Positions 1 through 10,400 of a stretch of 24,024 nt of DNA are shown piece by piece. The DNA lies in NCBI GenBank assembly GCA_016931085.1, contig JAFGFO010000433.1:1-24024 (forward strand). Reading direction: 5' to 3'. The translations under genes were made by a program, and so were the position numbers. Origin of the DNA: Thermoflexales bacterium (GTDB lineage: Bacteria > Chloroflexota > Anaerolineae > Fen-1058). Under the pieces are notes generated by a model. The model did not search any database, had not been told where the DNA came from, and worked only from the letters and a program-made list of their open reading frames with translations. Each line of letters begins with the position of its first letter. The first letter of the stretch is position 1.

Positions 1-1
1 C

Positions 2-3000
2 GTGGCCGGCGACCACGAGGGCATCTACGTCGTCGGCTGCGACGCCGCCTGGGGGCCGGCGCGGCCGGTGTGGAACGAGTACGCTTACCACATCACCAAC
101 GTCGCCGACGATCTGAGCGTGCCGCCCGAGGAGCCGGACAGTTGGACGGCGCACAACACCTATCGCACCCAGTCTCCACTGGCGTCGCCGGCGCCGGCTT
201 ACCGGATCGATCTCACGCATACCGTCGCGCTGACCGGCGTAGCGGTGCTGGAGGATACGTTCTCGGCTGCACCTGATACGGCCGGCCCGGCCTATCATTG
301 GGGCTATACCCAGTACTGGTCCGAGCCGCTTCGCCGGATCACCTTCGCGTCGAGCCTGGCCAACTTGCAGCCGGGCGAAGTGCGGCAGATTAGCGAGGGC
401 AGCGAGCTGGCCTACCGGCTGCCCGGCGGGCGGAGCTGGCTGGCGGCGCCGCCGCTCTACGTGGCGGCTGCGCACATCGTGGCCCTCACGCCGCCGGCGC
501 GCGCGGCCAATCCCGGCGGGTTGGCGCGCTACCAGGTGACGCTGTACAATCCGCAGGCCGCCTCGAGCGTGTATACGCTGTCGCTGGAGGGCCTGCCGGC
601 CGGCTGGACGGCCGGGCCGGCCGCCGTGCCCATCGGCGGCGGGGCGGAGCTGGCCCTGCCGGTGACGGTGACTGTGCCGGCCGGGGCCGGGCCTGGGGAG
701 TACGTCTTTGCCGCCGTAGTGGAAAGCTCTTCGGGCGGGCGGGACTATGCCCAGGCGCGGCTGTCCGTCGCCGATTGGGTAGAGGTCGCTATCGAGCCGC
801 CGCTCTCGATCGCGGACAGCGGCCAGACTGTGATCTACACGCTCGCCGTCACCAACCTGGAAGACGTAAGCCGCAGCTACGCCTTGAGCGTGGATGACGT
901 GGCCGGTTTCGACGTCGAGCTCCCGGCGGCGCTCGCCGTCGAGGCTGGCGCGTCCGCCACGGCGACGCTGCGTGTCACGGCACGCGGCCAGGCGGGCTTG
1001 TACCCGCTCCGCGTCGCCGCCGTTCACGAGACGCCGGAGCGCATCGTCCGGGGCGTGGCTGAGGCGGCGCTGGCCGTTCTTGGCAAGCGGGCCGTCCAGG
1101 TTTCTCTCTCCCCCTCCGCCGCTGCCGGCGGACCTGGCACGCCCGTGCTTTACCGCCTGTCCATTACCAACACCGGCAGCCTGTCCGACACTTATACCTT
1201 TGCCGTGGACCTTCCGGCTGGCTGGACGTACCAGTTGACGGCCAACGGCGTGCCTGTCGATAGCCTGACCATGACGCCGTTCGTCTTCAATGCCGCCGAG
1301 GTGTGGCTGATCGTGAGGCCGCCCGAAGACGCGCCGCCTGGCGTATACGCGCTCAGTCTCACGGCCGTATCGCAGTTTGACCCTTTGACCTCGTTTACTG
1401 CCAGCGCCGCGCTAGACGTCGGCGAACGTGGTGTGACGGTAAAAGTCACACCAGCCCAGGCCACGATGCAGCCTGGCGGGACGCACACCTGGGACGTCGT
1501 GGTGCGCAACACCGGCTCGGTGGCCGATAGCTACGCCTTGTCCGCAAGCGGCATCGTGTCGGCCGCGGCCGGCTTTGATCCCAACCCGGTGGCACTCGCG
1601 CCGGGCGAGGTGCTGACGGCGCACTTGACGTCCGGGCCGCTCGAGTTCGCGCTGCCGCAGGCCTATCCGTTCGCGGTAACGGCCCGCTCGCAGGCCGATC
1701 CGGCCATTCACAATTATGACACGGCTGAGGTCAGCTTTGAGGAGTTTGAGGCAGTGGAGGTGGCGTTCCTGCCGGCCAGCCAGGCGTTGACCGCTACCGC
1801 GACACTGGAAGCCTCGTACCTGGTGCTGATCACCAACACGGGCAACGTGGACACGATCTACCACATCTCGAGCTCTGCGATGCCTGCCGGGAGCATCTTT
1901 ACCCAACTGGAGATAGAAGACATCTACATCCCGCCGCACATGACGGCTGGCATCTTGCTCGTTGTGCGGGTGAGTGCTGAGGGCACCTATACTATCACCG
2001 TCTCAGCCAGCTCGACCAGCAGCCCGGCCGCTTATAGCGCTACGACCGAGCTGACTGTCGCTGTCCCCAACCGGCCGCCGAGCGTCCATGCCGGGCCGGA
2101 TCAGGCGGTGGATGAGGGCGAGAGTGTGCTCTTTGAGGGTTCTTACACTGACCCTGACGCCGGGGACACGCACACGAGCGCGTGGGATTTTGGGGATGGC
2201 GGAACGGCAGCCGGCACATTGACCCCATCTCACACCTATGCTGATAGTGGCATCTACACTATCACGCTCACCGTTACGGATAATGCTGGCGGGGTGGGCA
2301 GCGACACGCTCGTGGTCACCGTCAACCCGGCCAACCATCCACCCATAGCGGCAGGCGACATGGCCATCACCGATGAGGACACAGCAGTCACCGTTGATGT
2401 GTTGGCCAATGACGATGACGTGGACGGCGACAGCCTGAGCGTGGACTCGGTGACGCAGCCTGCTCACGGCACGGTGGTCAACAACGACACGGACGTGACC
2501 TACACGCCGGAGGCCGACTTTGACGGGAGCGACAGCTTTGGCTACATAGTCTCTGACGGCAGCATGACCGGCACCGCTACCGTGCTGGTGACGGTGAGAG
2601 CGATCAACGACGCACCGGATGCGGCAGACGACACGGCCGTCACCGACGAGGACACGGCGGTCACCGTTGACGTGTTGGCCAATGACGATGACGTGGATGG
2701 CGACAGTCTGAGTGTGAACTCGGTGACACAGCCTGCTCACGGCACGGTGGTCAACAACGGCACGGATGTGACCTACACGCCGGAGGCCGACTTTGATGGG
2801 AGCGACAGCTTTGGCTACATAGTCTCTGACGGCAGCATGACCGACACCGCTACCGTGCTGGTGACGGTGAGAGCGATCAATGACGCACCGGATGCGGCAG
2901 ACGACACGGCCGTCACCGACGAGGACACGGCGGTCACCGTTGACGTGTTGGCCAATGACGATGATGTGGACGGCGACAGTCTGAGCGTGGACTCGGTGAC

Positions 3001-3880
3001 ACAGCCTGCTCACGGCACGGTGGTCAACAACGGCACGGACGTGACCTACACGCCGGAGGCCGACTTTGACGGGAGCGACAGCTTTAGCTACATAGTCTCT
3101 GACGGCAGCTTGACCGGCACCGCTACCGTGCTGGTGACGGTGAGAGCGATCAATGACGCGCCGGAGGTCGAGGCTGGGCCGGACCAGGCAGTGAGCGAAG
3201 GTGAAGAGATCGGCTTTGCCGCTTCGTTCACTGATCCAGACGCGGGGGACACGCACACGATCGAGTGGGATTTTGGGGATGGCGGAATGGCAGCCGGCAC
3301 ACTGGCTCCAGTCCATAGCTATACCGATGACGGCGTGTACACTGTCATCCTCACCGTCACGGACGACAGTGGAGGAGTGGGCAGCGATACGCTGCTCGTC
3401 ACCGTCAGCAAGGTTGTGACAGCCTGTGATTTCTATCCCATCGCGTTGCACATCGACACGCTGGCCGGTGCAGAGATAGGCCAGGAACTGGAAGATATCT
3501 ACAACGGGGCAAAGCCTGGGAACTTTGGCTGGCTCAGTTGGGCGGGCGACCAGGGTGTGTCAGCGTTGGTGCAAAGCCTGACCCCACCAGGCAACAGCGG
3601 CACGTACGTCAATCCTTACGACCCCACCGACCACGTTCTGTCAGCCGGCGACTGGGTACGCGGCCGGCCTGGCGTGTCTAATGCCAAAGCGGTACGCGAG
3701 GCCCTGGATAGTCTCAAGAACACCGTTATTACCGTGCCGGTATGGGACGCTGCCAGCGGGCAGGGCAGCAATCTCAAGTATCACGTTGCCGGTTTTGCGC
3801 GCATCCAGATCACTGGCTACCGCCTGCCAGGGACGAACCGCATCTCGGCTGTCTACCTGGGGATGGTCGACTGTCCGTAA
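2..3880 (+). CDS. Giant secreted repeat protein, 5'-truncated (NEW3-like, PKD and cadherin-like repeats)
   Basis: The frame is open to the window edge, so the N-terminus and any signal peptide lie outside; the GTG at position 2 is probably not the start. In the visible 1292 residues I see about five NEW3/CARDB-like beta-sandwich repeats starting near residues 159, 260, 365, 478 and 584. A PKD domain follows (about 693-776, core WDFGDGG), then three 91-residue cadherin-like (tandem-95 type) repeats with the motif VDVLANDDDVDGD, then a second PKD domain (about 1055-1138). The last 150 residues, from TACDFYPIALHI to AVYLGMVDCP, resemble a C-terminal domain seen on Chloroflexota TadG-like and adhesin-like proteins; this is recalled, not searched. 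The repeats and acidic calcium-type motifs point to an extracellular structural or adhesive protein. No catalytic motif is visible. A strong hairpin follows the stop codon. Confidence 0.85.
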   Translation: MAGDHEGIYVVGCDAAWGPARPVWNEYAYHITNVADDLSVPPEEPDSWTAHNTYRTQSPLASPAPAYRIDLTHTVALTGVAVLEDTFSAAPDTAGPAYHWGYTQYWSEPLRRITFASSLANLQPGEVRQISEGSELAYRLPGGRSWLAAPPLYVAAAHIVALTPPARAANPGGLARYQVTLYNPQAASSVYTLSLEGLPAGWTAGPAAVPIGGGAELALPVTVTVPAGAGPGEYVFAAVVESSSGGRDYAQARLSVADWVEVAIEPPLSIADSGQTVIYTLAVTNLEDVSRSYALSVDDVAGFDVELPAALAVEAGASATATLRVTARGQAGLYPLRVAAVHETPERIVRGVAEAALAVLGKRAVQVSLSPSAAAGGPGTPVLYRLSITNTGSLSDTYTFAVDLPAGWTYQLTANGVPVDSLTMTPFVFNAAEVWLIVRPPEDAPPGVYALSLTAVSQFDPLTSFTASAALDVGERGVTVKVTPAQATMQPGGTHTWDVVVRNTGSVADSYALSASGIVSAAAGFDPNPVALAPGEVLTAHLTSGPLEFALPQAYPFAVTARSQADPAIHNYDTAEVSFEEFEAVEVAFLPASQALTATATLEASYLVLITNTGNVDTIYHISSSAMPAGSIFTQLEIEDIYIPPHMTAGILLVVRVSAEGTYTITVSASSTSSPAAYSATTELTVAVPNRPPSVHAGPDQAVDEGESVLFEGSYTDPDAGDTHTSAWDFGDGGTAAGTLTPSHTYADSGIYTITLTVTDNAGGVGSDTLVVTVNPANHPPIAAGDMAITDEDTAVTVDVLANDDDVDGDSLSVDSVTQPAHGTVVNNDTDVTYTPEADFDGSDSFGYIVSDGSMTGTATVLVTVRAINDAPDAADDTAVTDEDTAVTVDVLANDDDVDGDSLSVNSVTQPAHGTVVNNGTDVTYTPEADFDGSDSFGYIVSDGSMTDTATVLVTVRAINDAPDAADDTAVTDEDTAVTVDVLANDDDVDGDSLSVDSVTQPAHGTVVNNGTDVTYTPEADFDGSDSFSYIVSDGSLTGTATVLVTVRAINDAPEVEAGPDQAVSEGEEIGFAASFTDPDAGDTHTIEWDFGDGGMAAGTLAPVHSYTDDGVYTVILTVTDDSGGVGSDTLLVTVSKVVTACDFYPIALHIDTLAGAEIGQELEDIYNGAKPGNFGWLSWAGDQGVSALVQSLTPPGNSGTYVNPYDPTDHVLSAGDWVRGRPGVSNAKAVREALDSLKNTVITVPVWDAASGQGSNLKYHVAGFARIQITGYRLPGTNRISAVYLGMVDCP
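2336..3154 (+). repeat. Three tandem 273-bp repeats encoding 91-aa cadherin-like domains
   Basis: The same codon (GCC before the ITDEDTA or VTDEDTA motif) recurs at 2363, 2636 and 2909, giving an exact 273-bp period. Units 2 and 3 are almost identical at the nucleotide level, while unit 1 differs more at its start. Each unit carries VDVLANDDDVDGDSLSV and FDGSDSF motifs typical of calcium-binding cadherin-like or tandem-95 repeats. Recent duplication or gene conversion is inferred from the near-identity. Confidence 0.93.
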
Positions 3881-3893
3881 TACGCAAATCGTC

Positions 3894-3987
3894 CTGGGAC
3901 ACCTCGATCGATTGGAAGACCAATTGAGAACCGTTCCGCCGGCATAATCGCCGGCGGAACGGTAGGTGTTGTCCCAGAACGATCGAG
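3894..3987. repeat. Composite palindromic element
   Basis: Four inverted-repeat pairs lie within 94 bases. CTGGGACA (3894-3901) pairs with TGTCCCAG (3970-3977). CTCGATCG (3903-3910) pairs with CGATCGAG (3980-3987). ATTGG (3911-3915) pairs with CCAAT (3920-3924) around an AAGA loop. The centre is a 14-bp perfect hairpin (3930-3963). The two outer pairs are interleaved rather than nested, so they cannot all form at once. It could be a terminator region, a REP-like element, or a recombination or binding site. No second copy was noticed in the window. Confidence 0.6.
3930..3963 (+). terminator. Strong hairpin after the adhesin-like gene, possible terminator
   Basis: ACCGTTCCGCCGGC and its exact reverse complement GCCGGCGGAACGGT form a perfect 14-bp stem with loop ATAATC, 49 bases after the stop codon at 3880. 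The following bases (AGGTGTTGTC) contain no run of T. It is therefore either a terminator without a U-tract or an RNA 3'-end stabiliser. Confidence 0.55.
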
Positions 3988-4219
3988 ATAACCAAAACAA
4001 TCACAAAATCCATGTGAGGGTATCCAAGGTCAGAGTGCGGCCTCCCATTGGGCATCAAGTCACCTCGGGGAATCCAAAGTGTTCGCGCATGGCGAGGAAA
4101 CTCTAGCGAGTCCGCTATCCCCCATAGTGCCTGGATCTTGTGTTATTGCACGTGCTTGATGGGTAGTCAATCATGCTTTTATGCTTGTAAGCCGTTGTAC
4201 ACCCACCGAGCCTGCTGCC

Positions 4220-4280
4220 GCTGCGAGTCAAGTATCTCGTGGCTGGCTTCGCGGGTACAGATCACCGGCTACGGCTTGCC
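4220..4280 (+). pseudogene. Relic of a C-terminal domain like that of the 2-3880 protein
   Basis: This stretch aligns with 3768-3829 in the upstream gene. One frame gives KYLVAGFA against KYHVAGFA, and after a one-base loss near 4252 another frame gives VQITGYGLP against IQITGYRLP. The match ends at about 4280 and has no start or intact frame, so I read it as the decayed end of a second gene of this type. The match is short; chance similarity is unlikely but not excluded. Confidence 0.45.
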
Positions 4281-4336
4281 CTCCCTTCAAGCGCGAGTTC
4301 GAGAGCCACAATGGTGGCGCTACTCCCAATTGCGAC

Positions 4337-4364
4337 TTGCCTTTTCTGCTCATGCATGTATAAT
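4337..4364 (+). promoter_or_regulatory. Sigma70-type promoter for the RHS gene
   Basis: A perfect TATAAT (4359-4364) follows TTGCCT (4337-4342, four of six matches to TTGACA) with a 16-base spacer. It lies about 120 bases upstream of the RHS start codon in an otherwise non-coding stretch. The predicted transcript would start near 4371. Confidence 0.5.
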
Positions 4365-4486
4365 AGCCCCGACGCAGCCATTCATCCAACCCTTGCAAGC
4401 CACAAGGCGTGGTGGATCAGCCAGTATGGCAATGCCATTTCTTAATGGCACGCGATTAAGAAAATGGGCAACGATAGGAGGACTAC

Positions 4487-7400
4487 ATGCGTTCTTTGCG
4501 CGTTCCACGTTCCTTCGTTCATACTGTGAACGTCCTTGTCGTATTGTCTTTGCTTTCGAGCACATCCAGCCCAGCACCTGCGGCTGGCCATGGCTCGTCG
4601 GCCTTGCCCACGCAAGTCGTCAATGTCTCCACTTTGCCGGTGTTCCTATCCTCGATCGTGTGGGCCAAGCCCACGCTGTCACTGGCCCCCAGCATTCCGC
4701 CTGCCGCCCTCAATATCCCGGCTGCTCCAGTTATTTCGCAGGCAGATGTCGAGTCGCAGCAGGCAGACTTTCTCCCACCGCAGGTCTACCACCCTCACGC
4801 CTATCTCGTCTACTTCCCCATCGTCATGAAGAATTACCCGCCGGTGTCTTCCACGCTTTCATTGGATATGGGTATGGCCGCCCACCCCGGCTTGGTCGAG
4901 GCCGGCCAAGATGTGACCTTTACCGTGGCGTTGTCTAACCCGAACGACGCGCCGCTGGCAGGCTTGCTGCTCAGCGCCACGCTGCCCGGCGAGCTGGACT
5001 GGGTTTCACACCAGGCGGGTTGGGACTACGACGAGCCGGATCGGCGCGTGAGCGCCAAAGTGGGAACACTCGCGCCGGGCGCGGAGATTAGCTCGACCCT
5101 GCGATTGCGCACCCTCAAGCCAGAGCACGTGCCCCTCGGCCAAAGCAAGAAGGCAACCCTGGCCATCGAGGCACGCCAGGACGCCCCGGCCGGCTATGGC
5201 CCACTGGCGGATGCTTCGGCCTCAGTCACGATCACGCTGCCTGCCACGCCAACGCTGGCGCTGACGTTGGCCGTCTGGCCAGAGATCGCGCGTCCCGGCC
5301 GTTTGGTCACCTTCACGCTGACGCTGTCCAACACTGGCACGACGCCGGCCAGCGGGCTGGCGCTCCGCGCCGCAATCCCCAAGGGGCTGCACTGGGTCCA
5401 GGATCAGCCCGGCTGGGTCTATGACGGCTCGGCCAAGTGCGCGACGCTAGAGCTTGGCCTGCTGCCGCCAGGCGCGGTGAGGGTATTGACTTTCTACCTG
5501 CACACCAGCGGCCCCCTGGATAGCCCGGCGACACTGGCAGTTGAGGCGCTGTACGAGAAGTTGGTTGTGGGACGGGCCTCGGCCACGGTCTGGATTGTGC
5601 ACCCGACGCGGGGGGTAGAGGGCGTGCTGGACAAGAGCGTCACACCCTGGCTGGCCTGGCCTGGCGGCGCGGTGACCTACACCTTGAGCGTGCGCAACCC
5701 CGGCAACCATCCGTTGAAGAATGGCGTGGTGGTCGATCGCTTGCCGGGCGAGATCGAGGTCATCGAAGCCGAGGGAGCAGACTATGACCCACAGACGCGC
5801 GAGCTGCGCTGGGAGCCGGGGCAAATCAAGCCAGGCCAGTCTGTGACGCTGAGCGTCCTGGCGCGCCCGGCGGCGGGGGTCGAGATGGCGGTGGTGCACA
5901 ACAGCGCTGTCTTGAGCGCCGAGGCCGCGTCTTTGCCGCAGCCCATGACGGCGACGGCGGAGGCCACACTATACGTGGGCGGCTCGATCACGGCCACGAT
6001 CACACCCACCGGCGGCCTGATATCCGTCCTGGATGGGCTGACGACGCTGGACTTTCCGCCGGGGGCGGTGACGGAGACGGTCGTCGTGACGGTGAGTGTG
6101 CCGGTAACGCTGCCGGCGCCGCTCGAGTGGTCCACGGTCTACAGAGGCTATGCCCTGGATGTGCGGCTGCGCGCGCTGAACGGGGGCACGCCGGTCACCA
6201 CGACGCTGCGGCCGGTGACGATCACGCTGCAGTATGCGGCGCTGCCCACGCTTGGAGAAACGGTCTGGGAACCCTGGCTGGGAGTCTACCACTACGACGG
6301 GGCGCGAGGAGAATGGGGGTATCTGCGCACGCAGGTGGCGACGGACACCGGGGTATTGACTGCGACCACGCTTGGCTTTAGCGCGCTGGCGCTGGCAGAG
6401 GACAAGTTGGACACCGGTTGGAAGTTGCTGTACAACCCACCCCAACTGGCCACCTTTAGCGGCGCGGCGACCTACAACTACCCCATCGAGGCGCCGCCGG
6501 GGCGGAATGGCCTGCAGCCGGCCTTGAACCTGTCCTACAACAGCCGCCGGGTGGACGGCATCGTGGGTTGGGTGGACAGCGGTTGGGTTGGCCTGGGCTG
6601 GTCACTGGACACGGTGGAGATCGTGCGCGATGAGATAGACGTCGAGCATTCCGGCCCGGAGGACTATTATCTCGACTACGACCCAAGCTTTACCCTGCTG
6701 CTCAACGGCACCGGGCACAAGCTGTACGCGGGCGACGGCGTGGTCAACCACGGCCGGTATTATGCCAAGAATGCGCCGGGCCTGTACGTCTTGCGGGTGA
6801 ACGACTTGTGCACCCCGGCCACCTGTGATGGCTTCGAGGGTGGAGCGGCTACCGAAACCGGCGACTATTGGATCGTCCATTTGCCGGACGGCAGCCAGGT
6901 CACGTTGGGCAGCCAGGCTGACTCGGAGCAGGTCATCGCGCCGGTATGCAGTACGTATGGCTGTGGCGATTGGGCGAGCGACGCGAAATACGGCGGCCGC
7001 CAGGCCGGCCAGGCCGTTTACCGCTGGCGGGCGGACACGTTCACCGACACCTTTGGCAACCGCATCCAGGTCCACTACACCGAGTGCCACAGCGACGACG
7101 GCGGGCGCGATTCGGCCAGTTGGCCGGCCTGGATCGGCTACAATGCGGATGAGCAAGGCCGGTGGGGCACAGAGATCCGGTTCGAGACGGCCGGGTGTGG
7201 GGATCAGCCCGGAGCGATCACGAAGGACGACAAGATCATCTTTGGGCGTCACCCGCAGTTGGATGCCATCTGGATCAGCCACCTCGGGCAGGACGTGCGG
7301 CACGTGAAATTGGGCTACCAAAGTGCCAACAAGTCCAACAACGCCAAGATTCGGCGGCTGACCTCGATCCAGGAATTCGACGGGCAGGGGCAGCAGGCCC

Positions 7401-10400
7401 TGCCGGCGACGGTGTTTGGATACGAGAACTATGCCAACAAGGGCTTTTGCTTGTGGGACCCGTGGCGGGGCTGGTGCAAGCCCCACCGGCAGGAGACGTA
7501 CCAGTACCCGCGCCTGGTGCGGATCTACAACGGCTTTGGGGCGTTGGACGAGTTCAGCTACGCGCACGACGATCGGGCCAACGATAATGACCTGGGGTAC
7601 GCGTATCGCGTGGTGACGCACGCCACGTACGATGGCCAAAGCGGCCAGCCGGCAGTACGGAGCTATGCGTATGGCACGCCGTGCTACCACGTCCTGTACG
7701 AGGGCCACGGCACGCAGTGCGTCTCGCCTGACAGCAAAAAGGCGCTGGTCGGGTTCGACGTGGTGACCGAGACGGCGCACGGCTACGATGGGGAATGGCT
7801 GGCCGGCGCGGTCCATCACTTTCACGTCGAAAACGGCCCGGACCAATCCGAGTCGCCGGTGTTGGGCCGGGGGCGTTACGCCGAGAGCCTGGCCGAGGAC
7901 GGGCGCGTCCTGCAGACGGCCGAGACGCTGTGGGCCTACAGCCTGTTTGGAAACGGCGTGCCGTTCGTGTATGCGCGAGCCGTGACAGCCACCCAGGAAG
8001 GCCAGGTGCGCTGGGCGGCCTATGAGTACGACCCGGCCTTGCAGGGTGGGACCCAGTACGGCAACCTGACCTCGGAGTACGACTATGGCGACGCCGATCT
8101 CGAGGGCGACGAGCGCACGATTTACCGGCAGTACGTCCCCAGCCCAGGTGGGTGGGTGGTGAACAAGCCGGCCTGGGAAAAGATCTACGAAGGCGTGGTC
8201 GACGATCCGGCCGCCGGCCCAGCGTTGAAGACAGAGGTGCTTTATCACTACGATGGCGCGCAGAGCGTCGAGGCAGCGCCGGCCCAGGGCGCCTTGACAT
8301 GGATGAGACGGGGCCGGGCCGGGGACGTGTGGCAAGACGCCTACACCAGCTACGACGCGTGGGGGAATCCCCAAGTGGTCACCGACGCACTGGGGCACGT
8401 TGCGACCACGCAGTATGATGAGGCGTATCACCTATACCCGGTGCAGACCACCAACGCCAAGGGGCACACCAGCAGCGTCGAGTATTACGGCCTCAACGCT
8501 GCCGGCGCGCCTGCTGGCGGGGGACAGCCGGGCCAGGTGTGGCGCACGTGGGATGCGAATGGTACAGAGACGGCCAACGCCTTCGTCTACGATAGCCTGG
8601 GGCGCTTGACCCGCCTGATCCGGCCCGGCGATACCGTCACGCTGCCCACGACGAGCCTGGTCTACGCGCATCCGCTGCCGGCCCAGCCCTACTCCAATGG
8701 CGGCTTCGAGGAGGACGAGCTGTGGACCAGTCCCAATGGGACTATCTGGAGCTACACGGCCGAGCAGACCCACAGCGGCAGCCGGGCCTTGAAGATCGAC
8801 ACGACCGGGTGGGGGAATGACTGGGTAGGGGAGAATCACACCTACCTCTCGGGTTGGCAAGCGGGCCACGCCTATTGGCTGGGCGCGTGGGTATACGTCA
8901 GTCAGGGGCAAGTGACGCTGGCGGTGTCGTATCGCTATTGCGTCGCGCGCAAGCCCAACGGCCAGTGTGACCGGCACGAGGACGGCAGTGTATCCATCGG
9001 CGTCGCGGGGGCAAGCGGTGCTTGGCAGTTCGTCTATGGCCCGGTCGTGCTGCCGCCTGGGGATTTCGCGGGCAAGCGGGTGACGTTCTACCCCACGCCA
9101 GGCACACTGGCTTACGTGGACGACGTGGTGTGGGGGCCGCCGCTGACGCCTCTGGCGATTGAGACCCGCCAGCGCGAACAGAGCGGCAAGGCCGGCGAGC
9201 TGGTCACGCTCGAGTTCTACGATGGGCTTGGACGGTTGCTGCAAACACGGGCCGAGGCGGAGAACAACCAACAAATGGTGACCAACCTGGCCTACGATGC
9301 GTTAGGGCGGGTGCAGTACGCCTACGCGCCAGAGTTCGAGCCGTTTAGTCAGGCGATGAGCCGGCCGGACGGCTGGCAGGCGCAGGCGCGGACGACGACG
9401 GAATACGATGGGCTGGGGCGGACGGTGGCAATCACCGCGCCGGATGGCACGACGACGCGCAGCACCTATGTGGGCCGGACGACGATCGTGACAGACGCCA
9501 ATGGCCACCGTAAGGACTCGGTAGCAGACGCCTTTGACCGGCTGGTTGCGGTCAGAGAGTACAGCGGGACCGAGGTGTACACCACCAGCTATGCTTACAA
9601 CATCTTGGGCAATCTGACGGGCGTGACCGATACGCTGGGCAACACCACCGTCATCACCTACGACACGCTGGGACGCAAGACGGGGATGCACGACCCCGAT
9701 ATGGACAATTGGCGCTATGGCTACGATCCAGCCGGCAACCTGCTCTACCAGGTGGACGCCAAGCGGCAGGCGGTCAACTTTTACTACGACGAGCTGAGCC
9801 GGCCGGTGGGCAAGACCTACGCAACGGAGGTGGTGGACGCGGCGAGCTATCAACGTCCCGACCCGCCGCCGGACAACAAGTACAATGTGTGGTACGACTA
9901 TGACGAGGGCCAGTATGGCATCGGGCAGCGCACGTCGATGGGCAACCGTCAGGCTTCGAGTGCCTGGAGCTACGACGAGCGCGGGCGGATGGTGCGGGAG
10001 AGCAAGACCATTGGCGAGATAGGGCCGTTCGACACAACGTACAGTTTCGACGCGTTGGACCGCGTAGTGAGCACGACCTACCCCGACGGCGAGGTAGTGG
10101 AGCAGAGCTACAACGCCGGCGCCCAGCCCGACAGTCTGGGCAGCAGTCAAGGAGAAACGTTCGTGAGCGGGACCGAGTACAACGCGCTGGGGCAACCGGT
10201 GCGCGTGGGCTACGGCAGCGGGTTGGAAACGCGCTACGCTTACTTTGGACTGGACACCGCGCAGCAGTGGGGCAACCAGTTCTACGGCCGGCTGTTCCAG
10301 GTGTGCGTCATCCAGGGCGGCGCGGATTGCCCCGCTAACGATCAGAGCGATGCGCTGTTGAACCTGAGCTATTGGTACGACGCGGGCGGCAACGTCACGG

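Larger units (their letters stand above)
3881..4486. other. Intergenic region between the adhesin-like gene and the RHS gene
   Basis: I see no convincing gene in these 606 bases. They contain the palindromic element and hairpin at 3894-3987, a decayed fragment similar to the end of the upstream gene at 4220-4280, a sigma70-type promoter at 4337-4364, and the ribosome binding site of the RHS gene at 4476-4481. A long plus-strand frame crossing the end of this region (4048-4938) reads over the start of the RHS gene and looks like a shadow. Confidence 0.7.

Noticed and set aside
2003..3451. Minus-strand open frame of 482 codons with apparent internal repeats
   Set aside because: The repeats simply mirror the 273-bp coding repeats of the plus-strand gene.
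4285..4315. tRNA-like T-arm (GAGTTCGAGAGCC) in the spacer
   Set aside because: No acceptor stem, anticodon arm or D-arm can be built around it.
4048..4938. Plus-strand open frame of 296 codons spanning the intergenic region and the RHS start
   Set aside because: It overlaps the well-supported RHS start, signal peptide and promoter in another frame, has no domain-like sequence, and contains only the short relic at 4220-4280.
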